NCBI GenBank assembly: GCA_019418525.1
Contig: DYBS01000144.1
Location: 1-6,021, forward strand
Direction of reading: 5' to 3'
DNA length: 6,021 bases
Source: Clostridiales bacterium
Lineage (GTDB): Bacteria > Bacillota > Clostridia > Oscillospirales > Oscillospiraceae
In this document: positions 1 through 4,976 of the stretch, in pieces
How the letters are laid out: every line of letters begins with the position of its first letter
Numbering within the stretch: the stretch's first letter is position 1
Position numbers and translations under genes: made by a program
The notes under the pieces: generated by a model
The model's input: only the letters and a program-made list of their open reading frames with translations
What the model was told of the DNA's origin: nothing
Databases searched by the model: none

Positions 1-1
1 G

Positions 2-1105
2 GTGATGTACTTCCTCATCGCCCTGCTGGAGGACTGCGGCTACATGTCCCGTGTGGCCGTGGTGCTGGACCCCATCTTCAAGAAGGTGGGCCTGTCCGGT
101 AAGTCCGTGATCCCCTTTGTTATCGGCACCGGCTGCGCCATCCCCGGTGTCATGGCCAGCCGCACCATCCGCAACGAGCGGGAGCGCCGGGCCACCGCCA
201 TGCTGACCCCTTTCATGCCCTGCGGTGCCAAGATCCCTGTCATCGCCCTGTTTGCCGGCGCCTTCTTTGACGACGCGGGCTGGGTGAGCTTTACCATGTA
301 CGCCACCGGCATCCTGCTGATCTTCCTGGGGGCGCTGTTGGTGAACAAAATCGCAGGCTACAAGAACCGCAAGTCCTTCTTCATCATCGAGCTGCCCGAG
401 TACAAGGCGCCCTCCCTGCGCTTCGCCTTCAAGGCCATGTGTGCCCGGGGCTGGGCCTACATCGTGAAGGCCGCCACCATCATTCTACTGTGCAACACAG
501 TGGTGCAGATCATGCAGACCTTCGACTGGAACTTCCAGGTGGCCGAGGCTGCCGACAGCTCCATTCTGGCCTCCATCGCCGGTCCCTTTGCCTATTTGTT
601 GGTGCCCATCGTGGGTGTGCTCAGCTGGCAGCTGGCCGCCGCTGCGGTCACCGGCTTCATCGCCAAGGAGAACGTGGTGGGCACTCTGGCGGTGTGCTTT
701 GTGGGCCTGCAGAACTTCATCGACACCGACGAGCTGGCCATGATCGAGGGCTCCGGCGCCGAGGTGGCGGGCATCATCGCCATTACCAAGGTGGCTGCCC
801 TGGCCTACCTGATGTTCAACCTCTACACGCCGCCCTGTTTCGCGGCCATCGGCGCCATGAACTCCGAGATGAAGAGCGCCAAATGGCTGTGGGCCGGTAT
901 CGGACTCCAGCTGGGCACCGGCTACACCGTAGGCTACCTGGTCTATCAGATCGGCACCCTCATTACCACCGGCACTGTGGGTGCGGGCTTCCTGCCCGGC
1001 CTGATCGCGGTGGCCGTGTTTGCCGCCGTGCTGGTGTACCTGTGCCTCCGGGCGGACCGGGAGGTGGCCCATGAATATACACTGAGTGGAGCGAATGGAA
1101 TATGA
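2..1105 (+). CDS. feoB: Ferrous iron transport protein B, C-terminal part (5' truncated by window edge)
   Basis: This is the membrane permease half of FeoB, which imports Fe(II) across the cytoplasmic membrane. The frame is open from the first bases, and the N-terminal G-protein domain lies upstream, so the GTG at base 2 is not taken as a start. Family signatures seen, numbered from base 2: EDCGYMSR (10-17), GTGCAIPG with Cys45 (42-49), and PFMPCGAKIP with Cys74 (70-79). These match the FeoB Gate-domain elements usually written GYMAR, GxGCxVP and PFxxCGARxP. Later come TGFIAKENVVGTL and a FNLYTPPCFAAIGA segment typical of the second Gate half, with several hydrophobic helices between and a final one near the end. 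The stop codon overlaps the start of the small Cys-rich gene downstream (ATGA), indicating translational coupling. The match extends over the whole fragment, so the family call is very secure. Confidence 0.96.
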   Translation: MMYFLIALLEDCGYMSRVAVVLDPIFKKVGLSGKSVIPFVIGTGCAIPGVMASRTIRNERERRATAMLTPFMPCGAKIPVIALFAGAFFDDAGWVSFTMYATGILLIFLGALLVNKIAGYKNRKSFFIIELPEYKAPSLRFAFKAMCARGWAYIVKAATIILLCNTVVQIMQTFDWNFQVAEAADSSILASIAGPFAYLLVPIVGVLSWQLAAAAVTGFIAKENVVGTLAVCFVGLQNFIDTDELAMIEGSGAEVAGIIAITKVAALAYLMFNLYTPPCFAAIGAMNSEMKSAKWLWAGIGLQLGTGYTVGYLVYQIGTLITTGTVGAGFLPGLIAVAVFAAVLVYLCLRADREVAHEYTLSGANGI

Positions 1106-1275
1106 TGATTGATCTCATTGCCGCCGGAATCCTGATCGTGATCCTCGGCGGGGCCGCGGCATATGTCTGCAAGGCCAAAAAGAGCGGCAAAACATGCATT
1201 GGGTGCCCGGGCGGCTGTTCCTGCGGCCACAAGCCTGGAAGCGCCCCGTGCCATTGCTGTGATTCACACAAATAA
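1102..1275 (+). CDS. FeoB-associated Cys-rich membrane protein, 57 aa
   Basis: A short gene of 57 codons. Its first ATG overlaps the feoB stop codon (ATGA); a second ATG follows immediately, so either could be used. A GGAG sequence inside the end of feoB (1088-1091) is suitably placed as ribosome binding site. The protein has one N-terminal membrane helix (about residues 3-22, IDLIAAGILIVILGGAAAYV), then a basic stretch (KAKKSGK), then a short Cys-rich tail with the pattern CxxCxxxCxC and a final CxCC: Cys 32, 35, 39, 41, 50, 52 and 53, plus Cys23 at the membrane boundary. This layout and position match the FeoB_associated family (PF12669 as I recall it). The role in the family is unproven; a metal-binding accessory to the iron permease is inferred from the cysteines and the overlap with feoB. 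It ends just before a strong terminator, so it is the last gene of the feo operon. Confidence 0.9.
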   Translation: MMIDLIAAGILIVILGGAAAYVCKAKKSGKTCIGCPGGCSCGHKPGSAPCHCCDSHK

Positions 1276-1283
1276 CCATATGG

Positions 1284-1321
1284 GATGGACGGCAGCAAAC
1301 GCTGCCGTCCATCTTTTCTTT
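1284..1321 (+). terminator. Rho-independent terminator of the feo operon
   Basis: A perfect 13-bp stem (1284-1296 with 1301-1313, left arm GATGGACGGCAGC) closes an AAAC loop and is followed by TTTTCTTT. It begins 8 bases after the stop of the FeoB-associated gene. The T-run doubles as the upstream part of the next promoter. Confidence 0.93.
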
Positions 1322-1341
1322 GGCGGAGAATTTGCTATAAT
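1314..1341 (+). promoter_or_regulatory. Extended -10 promoter for the lipoprotein gene
   Basis: A perfect TATAAT lies at 1336-1341, preceded by TG one base upstream (TGCTATAAT, 1333-1341), which is the extended -10 form. The -35 region (about 1313-1319, TTTTCT/CTTTTC) is poor and falls in the T-run of the preceding terminator. The expected start of transcription is near 1348, giving a leader of about 40 bases. A 15-base perfect inverted repeat, GCCGGAC-C-GTCCGGC, lies at 1350-1364, right at the predicted start, and could be an operator or a 5' stabilising hairpin. Confidence 0.75.
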
Positions 1342-1390
1342 GAGGGCAGGCCGGACCGTCCGGCACAACAACGAGACAGGAGGTAACGCC

Positions 1391-1879
1391 ATGAAACGAA
1401 CGGTAGCCGCGCTTTTGGTACCGCTGGCCTGTCTGGGTCTGCTGGCCGGATGCGCCGGACAAGAACAGGCCAGCCGGCAGGAGAGTATCCCCTTTGCGGA
1501 GGGGCAGCTCTATGCCGTGGCCCATCTGGGCTATCAGCAGATGGACAGCCTGGATGAGTATGCAGCGCGCTATCTGGACAGGGACCAGATCCCCATCCAC
1601 TACCTCTCCGACGGGGACTACTACCTGATCATCCCCCGGTATTCCGGCATGCACCTGTCCCTGTACCACAACGATCTGGAGACATCGGTGCCCAGCCTAA
1701 TCTATGAGGACCCGGACTGCGCTCCCTTCATCCTGCAATGCAACGTCAGCGACATCTTTGCCGACGCCACCATCCGCCTGACCTATGAGGACGAGACAGC
1801 GGAGTTTTCCCCCTTCATCTCCCTGAAGGACGGCTCGGTGGACGTGGGGGAGCGGGGCCTGGACCTTACTGAGGAATAA
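1391..1879 (+). CDS. Small secreted lipoprotein of unknown function, 162 aa
   Basis: The start ATG at 1391 is fixed by a perfect AGGAGG (1378-1383) seven bases upstream. The same frame is open further 5', but that extension would run through the feo terminator and the promoter, so it is not coding. Residues 1-20 are a type II signal peptide: MKRT, a hydrophobic core, then the lipobox LAG-C with Cys21 as the lipidated residue. The mature part (about 142 aa) is acidic and rich in Tyr and Asp, with no further membrane segment. It shows a beta-rich pattern such as GDYYLIIPRYSGMHLSLY (75-92) and two cysteines (110 and 117) that could form a disulfide. I do not recognise a family. It is expected to be anchored on the outer face of the membrane. 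It is transcribed alone, between the feo terminator and a hairpin shared with the converging minus-strand genes. Confidence 0.85.
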   Translation: MKRTVAALLVPLACLGLLAGCAGQEQASRQESIPFAEGQLYAVAHLGYQQMDSLDEYAARYLDRDQIPIHYLSDGDYYLIIPRYSGMHLSLYHNDLETSVPSLIYEDPDCAPFILQCNVSDIFADATIRLTYEDETAEFSPFISLKDGSVDVGERGLDLTEE

Positions 1880-1896
1880 CCAGTGACCGGCGGTAG

Positions 1897-1928
1897 GGGA
1901 GACACGGCTATTTGGAGCCGTGTCTCCC
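1897..1928. terminator. Hairpin between convergent genes, likely bidirectional terminator
   Basis: A perfect 13-bp stem (1897-1909 with 1916-1928; GGGAGACACGGCT and its complement) closes a six-base loop. It lies 17 bases after the lipoprotein stop and 15 bases beyond the stop of the minus-strand small gene. No T-run follows on either strand, so it is not a textbook intrinsic terminator. It may still stop or pause transcription, or protect both 3' ends from exonucleases. Confidence 0.6.
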
Positions 1929-1943
1929 GCTGCTTGGAGACGG

Positions 1944-2129
1944 TCAACGGGAGGAAGAAGGGCTGTCCGGATGATAGACCTTCTGCTCCGGACCGGTGGT
2001 CCCTGCCACGATGGGCTTGGCCCGCTCCTTTCCGTGCCTGGCCTTTCCCTGGATCTCCGGGACGGGCGGCAGGTCATTGCGGGGGTGGGTGTGGGTCCAG
2101 TCCGGGCGTGCCATTCCTTGCTTTGCCAT
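1944..2129 (-). CDS. Small basic, proline-rich hypothetical protein, 61 aa
   Basis: The gene reads leftward from ATG at 2129-2127, with a perfect AGGAGG (complement of 2137-2142) seven bases before the start. That site, and its place 27 bases after the YetF-family gene on the same strand, support it as real and co-transcribed. The protein begins MAKQGMARPDWTH and is hydrophilic throughout: about 9 Pro, 10 Lys/Arg against 6 Asp/Glu, 4 His, no Cys, no membrane segment and no signal peptide. It probably has little fixed structure. Middle motifs such as PPVPEIQGKARHGKE look like the sort of sequence that is conserved rather than random, but I cannot name a family. Context suggests a partner or co-regulated product of the YetF-family protein. 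A small spore protein is one possibility, not shown by the sequence. Confidence 0.72.
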   Translation of the reverse strand: MAKQGMARPDWTHTHPRNDLPPVPEIQGKARHGKERAKPIVAGTTGPEQKVYHPDSPSSSR

Positions 2130-2156
2130 GTTGCTTCCTCCTATGGGGCGGTCGGC

Positions 2157-2861
2157 TCACTTGTTGAGCCCGGCCGCGTTTTTTTCACGGTTATTTGGAT
2201 AGATGCGCAGGTTTTTGTTCTGATCACAGACCGCCAGGAACACATCCCGGGCGGAGTGGATGGAGCGCTGCTTGAGCTGTTTGTCCAGCCAGGTCCGGTC
2301 CAGCCCCAGCTTTTGGAGGTGTTCCTCCTGGATCTGGCCGTCCATGATCAGCTCGGTAAACAAAAGCTCCTGCTCCGGTGCCAGCGCCAGGTCGGCGGGC
2401 GTGGCGGGGCGCTGGGTACTCACCGGGAGAATGGTCAGCCTGCCGTTGTACTCAAAGAGCGCGGTTTGGATGCTGCTGAGGTCGAAGTACCCCTGCTGCC
2501 GGCACAGGACGAGAAACTCGTCCAGATCCAGCTTGGCTTTTTTCAAATTTTCCCGGTAAAGGGTCCCGTGGTCCAGGAGCACCGTGGACGTGCCGTAGAA
2601 GTACCTGCGGGTCCGCGGAAATTTGTTGGTGATGATACTGAGCAGCAGGGTGACACCGCCGTAGAGCAGGACCGCCGTCAGCGGCTTCCAGGGCTCCTCC
2701 AGCTCAGTGGCCATTTCAGCGGCGATGGAGCCGATGGTGATCCCCGTGACATAGTCAAAGAAATTCAATTGGGCGATCTGCTTATGCCCGATCAACTTGG
2801 CGGTCAGAAAAAGCACCCCGAAGGAGCTCAGGGCCGTGAGACACAGGGTCAGAACTTGCAT
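2157..2861 (-). CDS. YetF-family (DUF421) membrane protein, 234 aa
   Basis: The start is ATG at 2861-2859, with AAGGGGG (complement of 2869-2875) seven bases upstream; the frame stays open another 44 codons 5' but that part overlaps the divergent cupin gene and lacks family similarity. The N-terminal third holds three hydrophobic segments (about residues 2-24, 34-52 and 60-79). The DUF421 signature GHKQIAQLNFFDYVTGITIG (25-44) followed by SIAAE is clear; many members have GKRQI at its start. After residue 82 comes the soluble YetF-type region, with two repeats: YGTSTVLLDHGTLYRENLKK (89-108) to FEYNGRLTILP, and LIMDGQIQEEHLQKLG (171-186) to RIYPNN. The length fits the family, which is usually about 200-240 aa. 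Family members are integral membrane proteins of poorly known function; a DUF421-DUF1657 protein (2Duf) of Bacillus spores affects spore resistance. It is followed by a small basic protein gene. Confidence 0.92.
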   Translation of the reverse strand: MQVLTLCLTALSSFGVLFLTAKLIGHKQIAQLNFFDYVTGITIGSIAAEMATELEEPWKPLTAVLLYGGVTLLLSIITNKFPRTRRYFYGTSTVLLDHGTLYRENLKKAKLDLDEFLVLCRQQGYFDLSSIQTALFEYNGRLTILPVSTQRPATPADLALAPEQELLFTELIMDGQIQEEHLQKLGLDRTWLDKQLKQRSIHSARDVFLAVCDQNKNLRIYPNNREKNAAGLNK

Positions 2862-2880
2862 GCGACCACCCCCTTGCTCG

Positions 2881-2909
2881 TAGTTTGACCGGAATGGGGG
2901 AATGTATGC
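2881..2909 (-). promoter_or_regulatory. Possible forespore-type (SigF/SigG) promoter for the YetF-family operon
   Basis: Read on the minus strand, GCATA (2909-2905) is followed after 14 bases by GGTCAAACTA (2890-2881). From memory, the Bacillus SigF consensus is GYATA, about 15 bases, then GGNNANAMTR; both boxes fit and the spacing is about one base short. No good SigA promoter is seen in this gap. A weakness is that transcription would start near 2874, only about 13 bases before the ATG and inside the ribosome binding site, so the assignment is tentative. Confidence 0.35.
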
Positions 2910-2981
2910 GCCGCGGCGCCCCGCACTGGGACATGGTCGGAGGCATAGGATGGAGCGGCAACTGTGAAAGGAGCGAATGTG

Positions 2982-3422
2982 ATGGAATCTCATGCTTCCG
3001 GCAAATGCGGCTCGTCCATGTCTGACCGTGGACCGGAGCCCTTTGCCGTGAATATGGTGTGTGCGGCCCAGAAAAATCAGAATTTCCGCACGGCCCTCTG
3101 GACGGGGAGCTATTTACAGCTGACCCTGATGTGCATCCCGGTCTGCGGAGAAGTGGGCTTGGAGCTGCATTCGGACACGGATCAGTTTATCCGGGTGGAG
3201 TGCGGACGGGCGCTGGTCTGTATGGGCGCGTGCAAGGAAAAGCTGGATGTGCGGCGCTGCCTGAACAGCGGGGACGCCGTCCTGGTCCCGGCGGGCACCT
3301 GGCACAACATCTGCAACGCCGGAAACGGCCCCCTGAAGCTCTCCTCGCTCTATGCGCCGCCCCACCACCTCAAGGGCACCGTCCACCGCACCAGAGCGGA
3401 AGCATTGCGGGAGGAGTACTGA
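2982..3422 (+). CDS. Cysteine-rich single-domain cupin protein, 146 aa
   Basis: The ATG at 2982 is preferred because AAAGGAG (2967-2973) lies eight bases upstream; GTG at 2964 would place that site inside the gene. A GTG at 2979 is possible but too close. Residues 35-141 form a cupin. Motif 1 is GEVGLELHSDTDQFIRVECG (56-75), with His63 and the HxxxDQF arrangement common in mannose-6-phosphate-isomerase-like cupins instead of the usual HxH. Motif 2 is GDAVLVPAGTWHNICNAG (97-114), with His108. The ending YAPPHH...GTVH.T.AEA is also typical of this group. Function is unknown; metal or sugar binding is inferred from the fold. Nine cysteines (9, 27, 51, 55, 74, 80, 84, 93, 111) in 146 residues is unusual for a cupin. 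It is transcribed away from the YetF-family gene and ends at its own terminator. I see no clear SigA promoter in the 120-base gap upstream. Confidence 0.88.
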   Translation: MESHASGKCGSSMSDRGPEPFAVNMVCAAQKNQNFRTALWTGSYLQLTLMCIPVCGEVGLELHSDTDQFIRVECGRALVCMGACKEKLDVRRCLNSGDAVLVPAGTWHNICNAGNGPLKLSSLYAPPHHLKGTVHRTRAEALREEY

Positions 3423-3456
3423 TCCGGTACATCCGAGCATCTGAACGGAGCAGCGG

Positions 3457-3503
3457 AAAGCTGCCGCCGCGGGGAAGTTCCCCGCGGCGGCAGCTTTCTT
3501 TTT
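3457..3503 (+). terminator. Strong Rho-independent terminator after the cupin gene
   Basis: A perfect 18-bp stem (3457-3474 with 3480-3497; core CTGCCGCCGCGGGG) closes an AAGTT loop and is followed by CTTTTT. It lies 34 bases after the cupin stop and isolates the sulfur operon from upstream transcription. Confidence 0.95.
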
Positions 3504-3512
3504 AATTACCCC

Positions 3513-3541
3513 TTGACTTGGTAGGTAAATGGTGGTATGAT
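3513..3541 (+). promoter_or_regulatory. Promoter of the metY-cysK-desulfurase operon
   Basis: TTGACT (3513-3518) and TATGAT (3536-3541) are separated by exactly 17 bases, and TG one base before the -10 (3533-3534) adds an extended -10 element. This is the best SigA-type promoter in the window. Transcription should start near 3548, leaving a leader of about 135 bases before metY. Confidence 0.85.
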
Positions 3542-3570
3542 CCAATTAACATACCTGATAGGTAGGCAAA
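3520..3570 (+). promoter_or_regulatory. Operator-like cluster of GGTA/TACC elements over the promoter and start site
   Basis: GGTAGGTAAA (3520-3529), inside the -35/-10 spacer, recurs as GGTAGGCAAA (3561-3570), nine of ten bases identical and 41 bases apart. The downstream copy overlaps a perfect inverted repeat TACCT-GAT-AGGTA (3552-3564). A further pair, GGTAT (3534-3538) and ATACC (3551-3555), brackets the start site. The placement is that of a repressor site. An Rrf2-family regulator such as CymR or IscR is a reasonable guess from the sulfur genes downstream, but the regulator is not in the window. Confidence 0.55.
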
Positions 3571-3581
3571 AGGAGCCGGTT

Positions 3582-3656
3582 ATGCAGTATTCCTTTTTCA
3601 GACTTCTGCGGAAGAACTTCCGCTTCGGGCGAATGTGCGATCTGTTCTGTCAATAA
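3582..3656 (+). CDS. Putative 24-codon leader peptide with two Cys codons
   Basis: A short reading frame in the metY leader starts at ATG 3582, six bases after AAAAGGAG (3568-3575), and stops at TAA 3654-3656, 28 bases before metY. The peptide is basic and aromatic in the middle (FFRLLRKNFRFGR) and ends RMCDLFCQ, with Cys at codons 19 (TGC, 3636-3638) and 23 (TGT, 3648-3650). Having two Cys codons at the end of a leader for cysteine and homocysteine synthesis genes suggests that ribosome progress there reports cysteine supply. The last codons overlap TCTGTTCT (3641-3648), which can pair with AGAACAGA (3664-3671) beside the metY ribosome binding site. No T-box (AGGGTGG-type) element or S-box is visible. 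Coding is supported by the ribosome binding site and context only; no homologue was compared. Confidence 0.6.
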   Translation: MQYSFFRLLRKNFRFGRMCDLFCQ

Positions 3657-3671
3657 AAATCATAGAACAGA
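3641..3671 (+). promoter_or_regulatory. Hairpin in the metY leader, possible translational switch
   Basis: TCTGTTCT (3641-3648) is perfectly complementary to AGAACAGA (3664-3671), with a 15-base loop. The first arm lies in the leader ORF, the second touches the metY ribosome binding site (GAGAGG, 3670-3675). A second near-copy of the right arm, GAACAGA at 3675-3681, lies on the other side of that site, so the left arm can pair on either flank. A ribosome on the last leader codons would block pairing. There is no T-run, so control would be translational rather than by intrinsic termination. Confidence 0.4.
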
Positions 3672-3684
3672 GAGGAACAGAACC

Positions 3685-4974
3685 ATGCCTGATTATAAAT
3701 TTGAGACGCTCCAGCTCCATGTGGGGCAGGAACAGCCCGATCCCGCGTCCGACGCCCGCGCGGTCCCGATCTATGCGACCACTTCGTATGTGTTTCACAG
3801 CAGCCAGCACGCGGCGGACCGCTTCGACCTGGCGGAGGGGGGCAACATCTACGGCCGCCTGACCAACTCCACCCAGGACGTGTTTGAGCGGCGCATTGCC
3901 GCGCTGGAGGGGGGCGTGGCCGGCCTGGCGGTGGCCTCCGGCGCCGCCGCCATCACCTACACCATCCAGGCGCTGGCCAGGCAGGGGGAGCACATCGTGG
4001 CCCAAAAGACCATCTACGGCGGCACCAGCAATCTGCTGGCCCACACGCTGCCGCTCTATGGGATCACCGCCAGCTTTGTGGATGCCCACGATCTGGACGC
4101 GGTGGAGGGGGCCATCCGGCCCAACACCAAGGCCATTTACATCGAGACCCTGGGCAACCCCAACAGCGACATCCCCGACGTGGAGGCCATTGCCGCCATC
4201 GCCCACCGGCACGGGCTGCCGCTGGTGATCGACAACACCTTCGGCACCCCCTACCTGATCCGCCCCATCGAACACGGCGCGGACATCGTGATCCACTCCG
4301 CCACCAAGTTCATCGGCGGCCACGGCACCACCCTCGGCGGCGTGATTGTGGACAGCGGCCGCTTTGACTGGGCGGCCGGCGGCAGATACCCCTGGATCAG
4401 CGAGCCCAACCCCAGCTATCACGGGGTCCGGTTTACCCAGGCCGGGGGAAAGGCCGCCTTCGTCACCTATATCCGGGCCATTCTGCTGCGGGACGAGGGG
4501 GCCTGCATCAGCCCCTTCGCCGCTTTCCTGCTCCTTCAGGGCACCGAGACCCTGAGCCTTCGCCTGGAGCGGCACGTGGAGAACGCCGGGAAAGTGGTGA
4601 AATACCTGGCCTCCCATCCCCAGGTGGAGAAGGTCCACCACCCCTCCCTGCCAGAGCACCCGGACCACGCCCTGTACGAGCGGTATTTTCCCAGGGGCGG
4701 GGCCTCTATTTTCACCTTCCAGATCAAGGGGGGAAGGGAAGAGGCCTTCCGGTTCATCGACAGCCTGAAGATCTTCTCCCTGCTGGCCAATGTGGCGGAC
4801 GTCAAGAGCCTGGTCATCCACCCGGCGTCCACCACCCACAGCCAGCTCACCGAGGAGGAGCTGGCGGATGTGGGGATCTATCCCAACACCATTCGCCTTT
4901 CCATCGGTACCGAACACATTGACGACATCATCGCGGATCTGGAGCAGGCGTTCCAGCGCGTAAAGGAGGCATAA
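3685..4974 (+). CDS. metY: O-acetylhomoserine sulfhydrylase (O-acetylhomoserine aminocarboxypropyltransferase), 429 aa
   Basis: This PLP enzyme of the Cys/Met metabolism family would make homocysteine from O-acetylhomoserine and sulfide in the cytoplasm, the direct-sulfhydrylation route to methionine. Key features: YGR (56-58), which contacts the PLP phosphate of the partner subunit; SGAAA (85-89); Tyr111 stacking on the cofactor; VIDNTFGTPY (181-190) with Asp183 for the pyridine nitrogen; SATKFIGGHG (205-214) with Lys208 as the PLP Schiff-base lysine; and NTIRLSIGTEH near the C terminus with Arg404 for substrate carboxylate binding. The length and the insert around WISEPNPSYHGV, after the lysine motif, favour MetY over the shorter MetB or MetC types (about 380 aa). 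ATG 3685 is preceded by GAGAGG with nine bases between. cysK follows after two bases. Cystathionine gamma-synthase activity is the main alternative but less likely. Confidence 0.93.
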   Translation: MPDYKFETLQLHVGQEQPDPASDARAVPIYATTSYVFHSSQHAADRFDLAEGGNIYGRLTNSTQDVFERRIAALEGGVAGLAVASGAAAITYTIQALARQGEHIVAQKTIYGGTSNLLAHTLPLYGITASFVDAHDLDAVEGAIRPNTKAIYIETLGNPNSDIPDVEAIAAIAHRHGLPLVIDNTFGTPYLIRPIEHGADIVIHSATKFIGGHGTTLGGVIVDSGRFDWAAGGRYPWISEPNPSYHGVRFTQAGGKAAFVTYIRAILLRDEGACISPFAAFLLLQGTETLSLRLERHVENAGKVVKYLASHPQVEKVHHPSLPEHPDHALYERYFPRGGASIFTFQIKGGREEAFRFIDSLKIFSLLANVADVKSLVIHPASTTHSQLTEEELADVGIYPNTIRLSIGTEHIDDIIADLEQAFQRVKEA

Positions 4975-4976
4975 CC

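Noticed and set aside
439..1074. Long alternative frames on both strands across feoB
   Set aside because: They are shadows of the feoB frame caused by GC-rich third positions; feoB motifs are continuous in its own frame.
1163..1390. Upstream extension of the lipoprotein frame
   Set aside because: It would include the feo terminator and the TATAAT promoter and remove the signal peptide from the N terminus; ATG 1391 has a perfect ribosome binding site.
1920..2888. 322-codon open frame on the plus strand, opposite the YetF-family gene
   Set aside because: The minus strand has the DUF421 signature and proper ribosome binding site; the plus frame runs through the hairpin region, covers both minus-strand genes and matches nothing.
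2862..2993. 44-codon N-terminal extension of the YetF-family gene
   Set aside because: It overlaps the start of the divergent cupin gene, has no hydrophobic or DUF421 character, and ATG 2861 has its own ribosome binding site and gives the normal family length.
3542..3684. T-box or SAM (S-box) riboswitch upstream of metY
   Set aside because: No T-box core of AGGGTGG-type, no terminator hairpin with T-run and no S-box elements were found; the leader is only about 135 bases.
3598..4917. 439-codon open frame on the minus strand, opposite metY
   Set aside because: It is the antisense of a high-GC gene; the translation is low-complexity Gly/Val/Asp-rich with no family pattern, while the plus strand carries complete MetY motifs.
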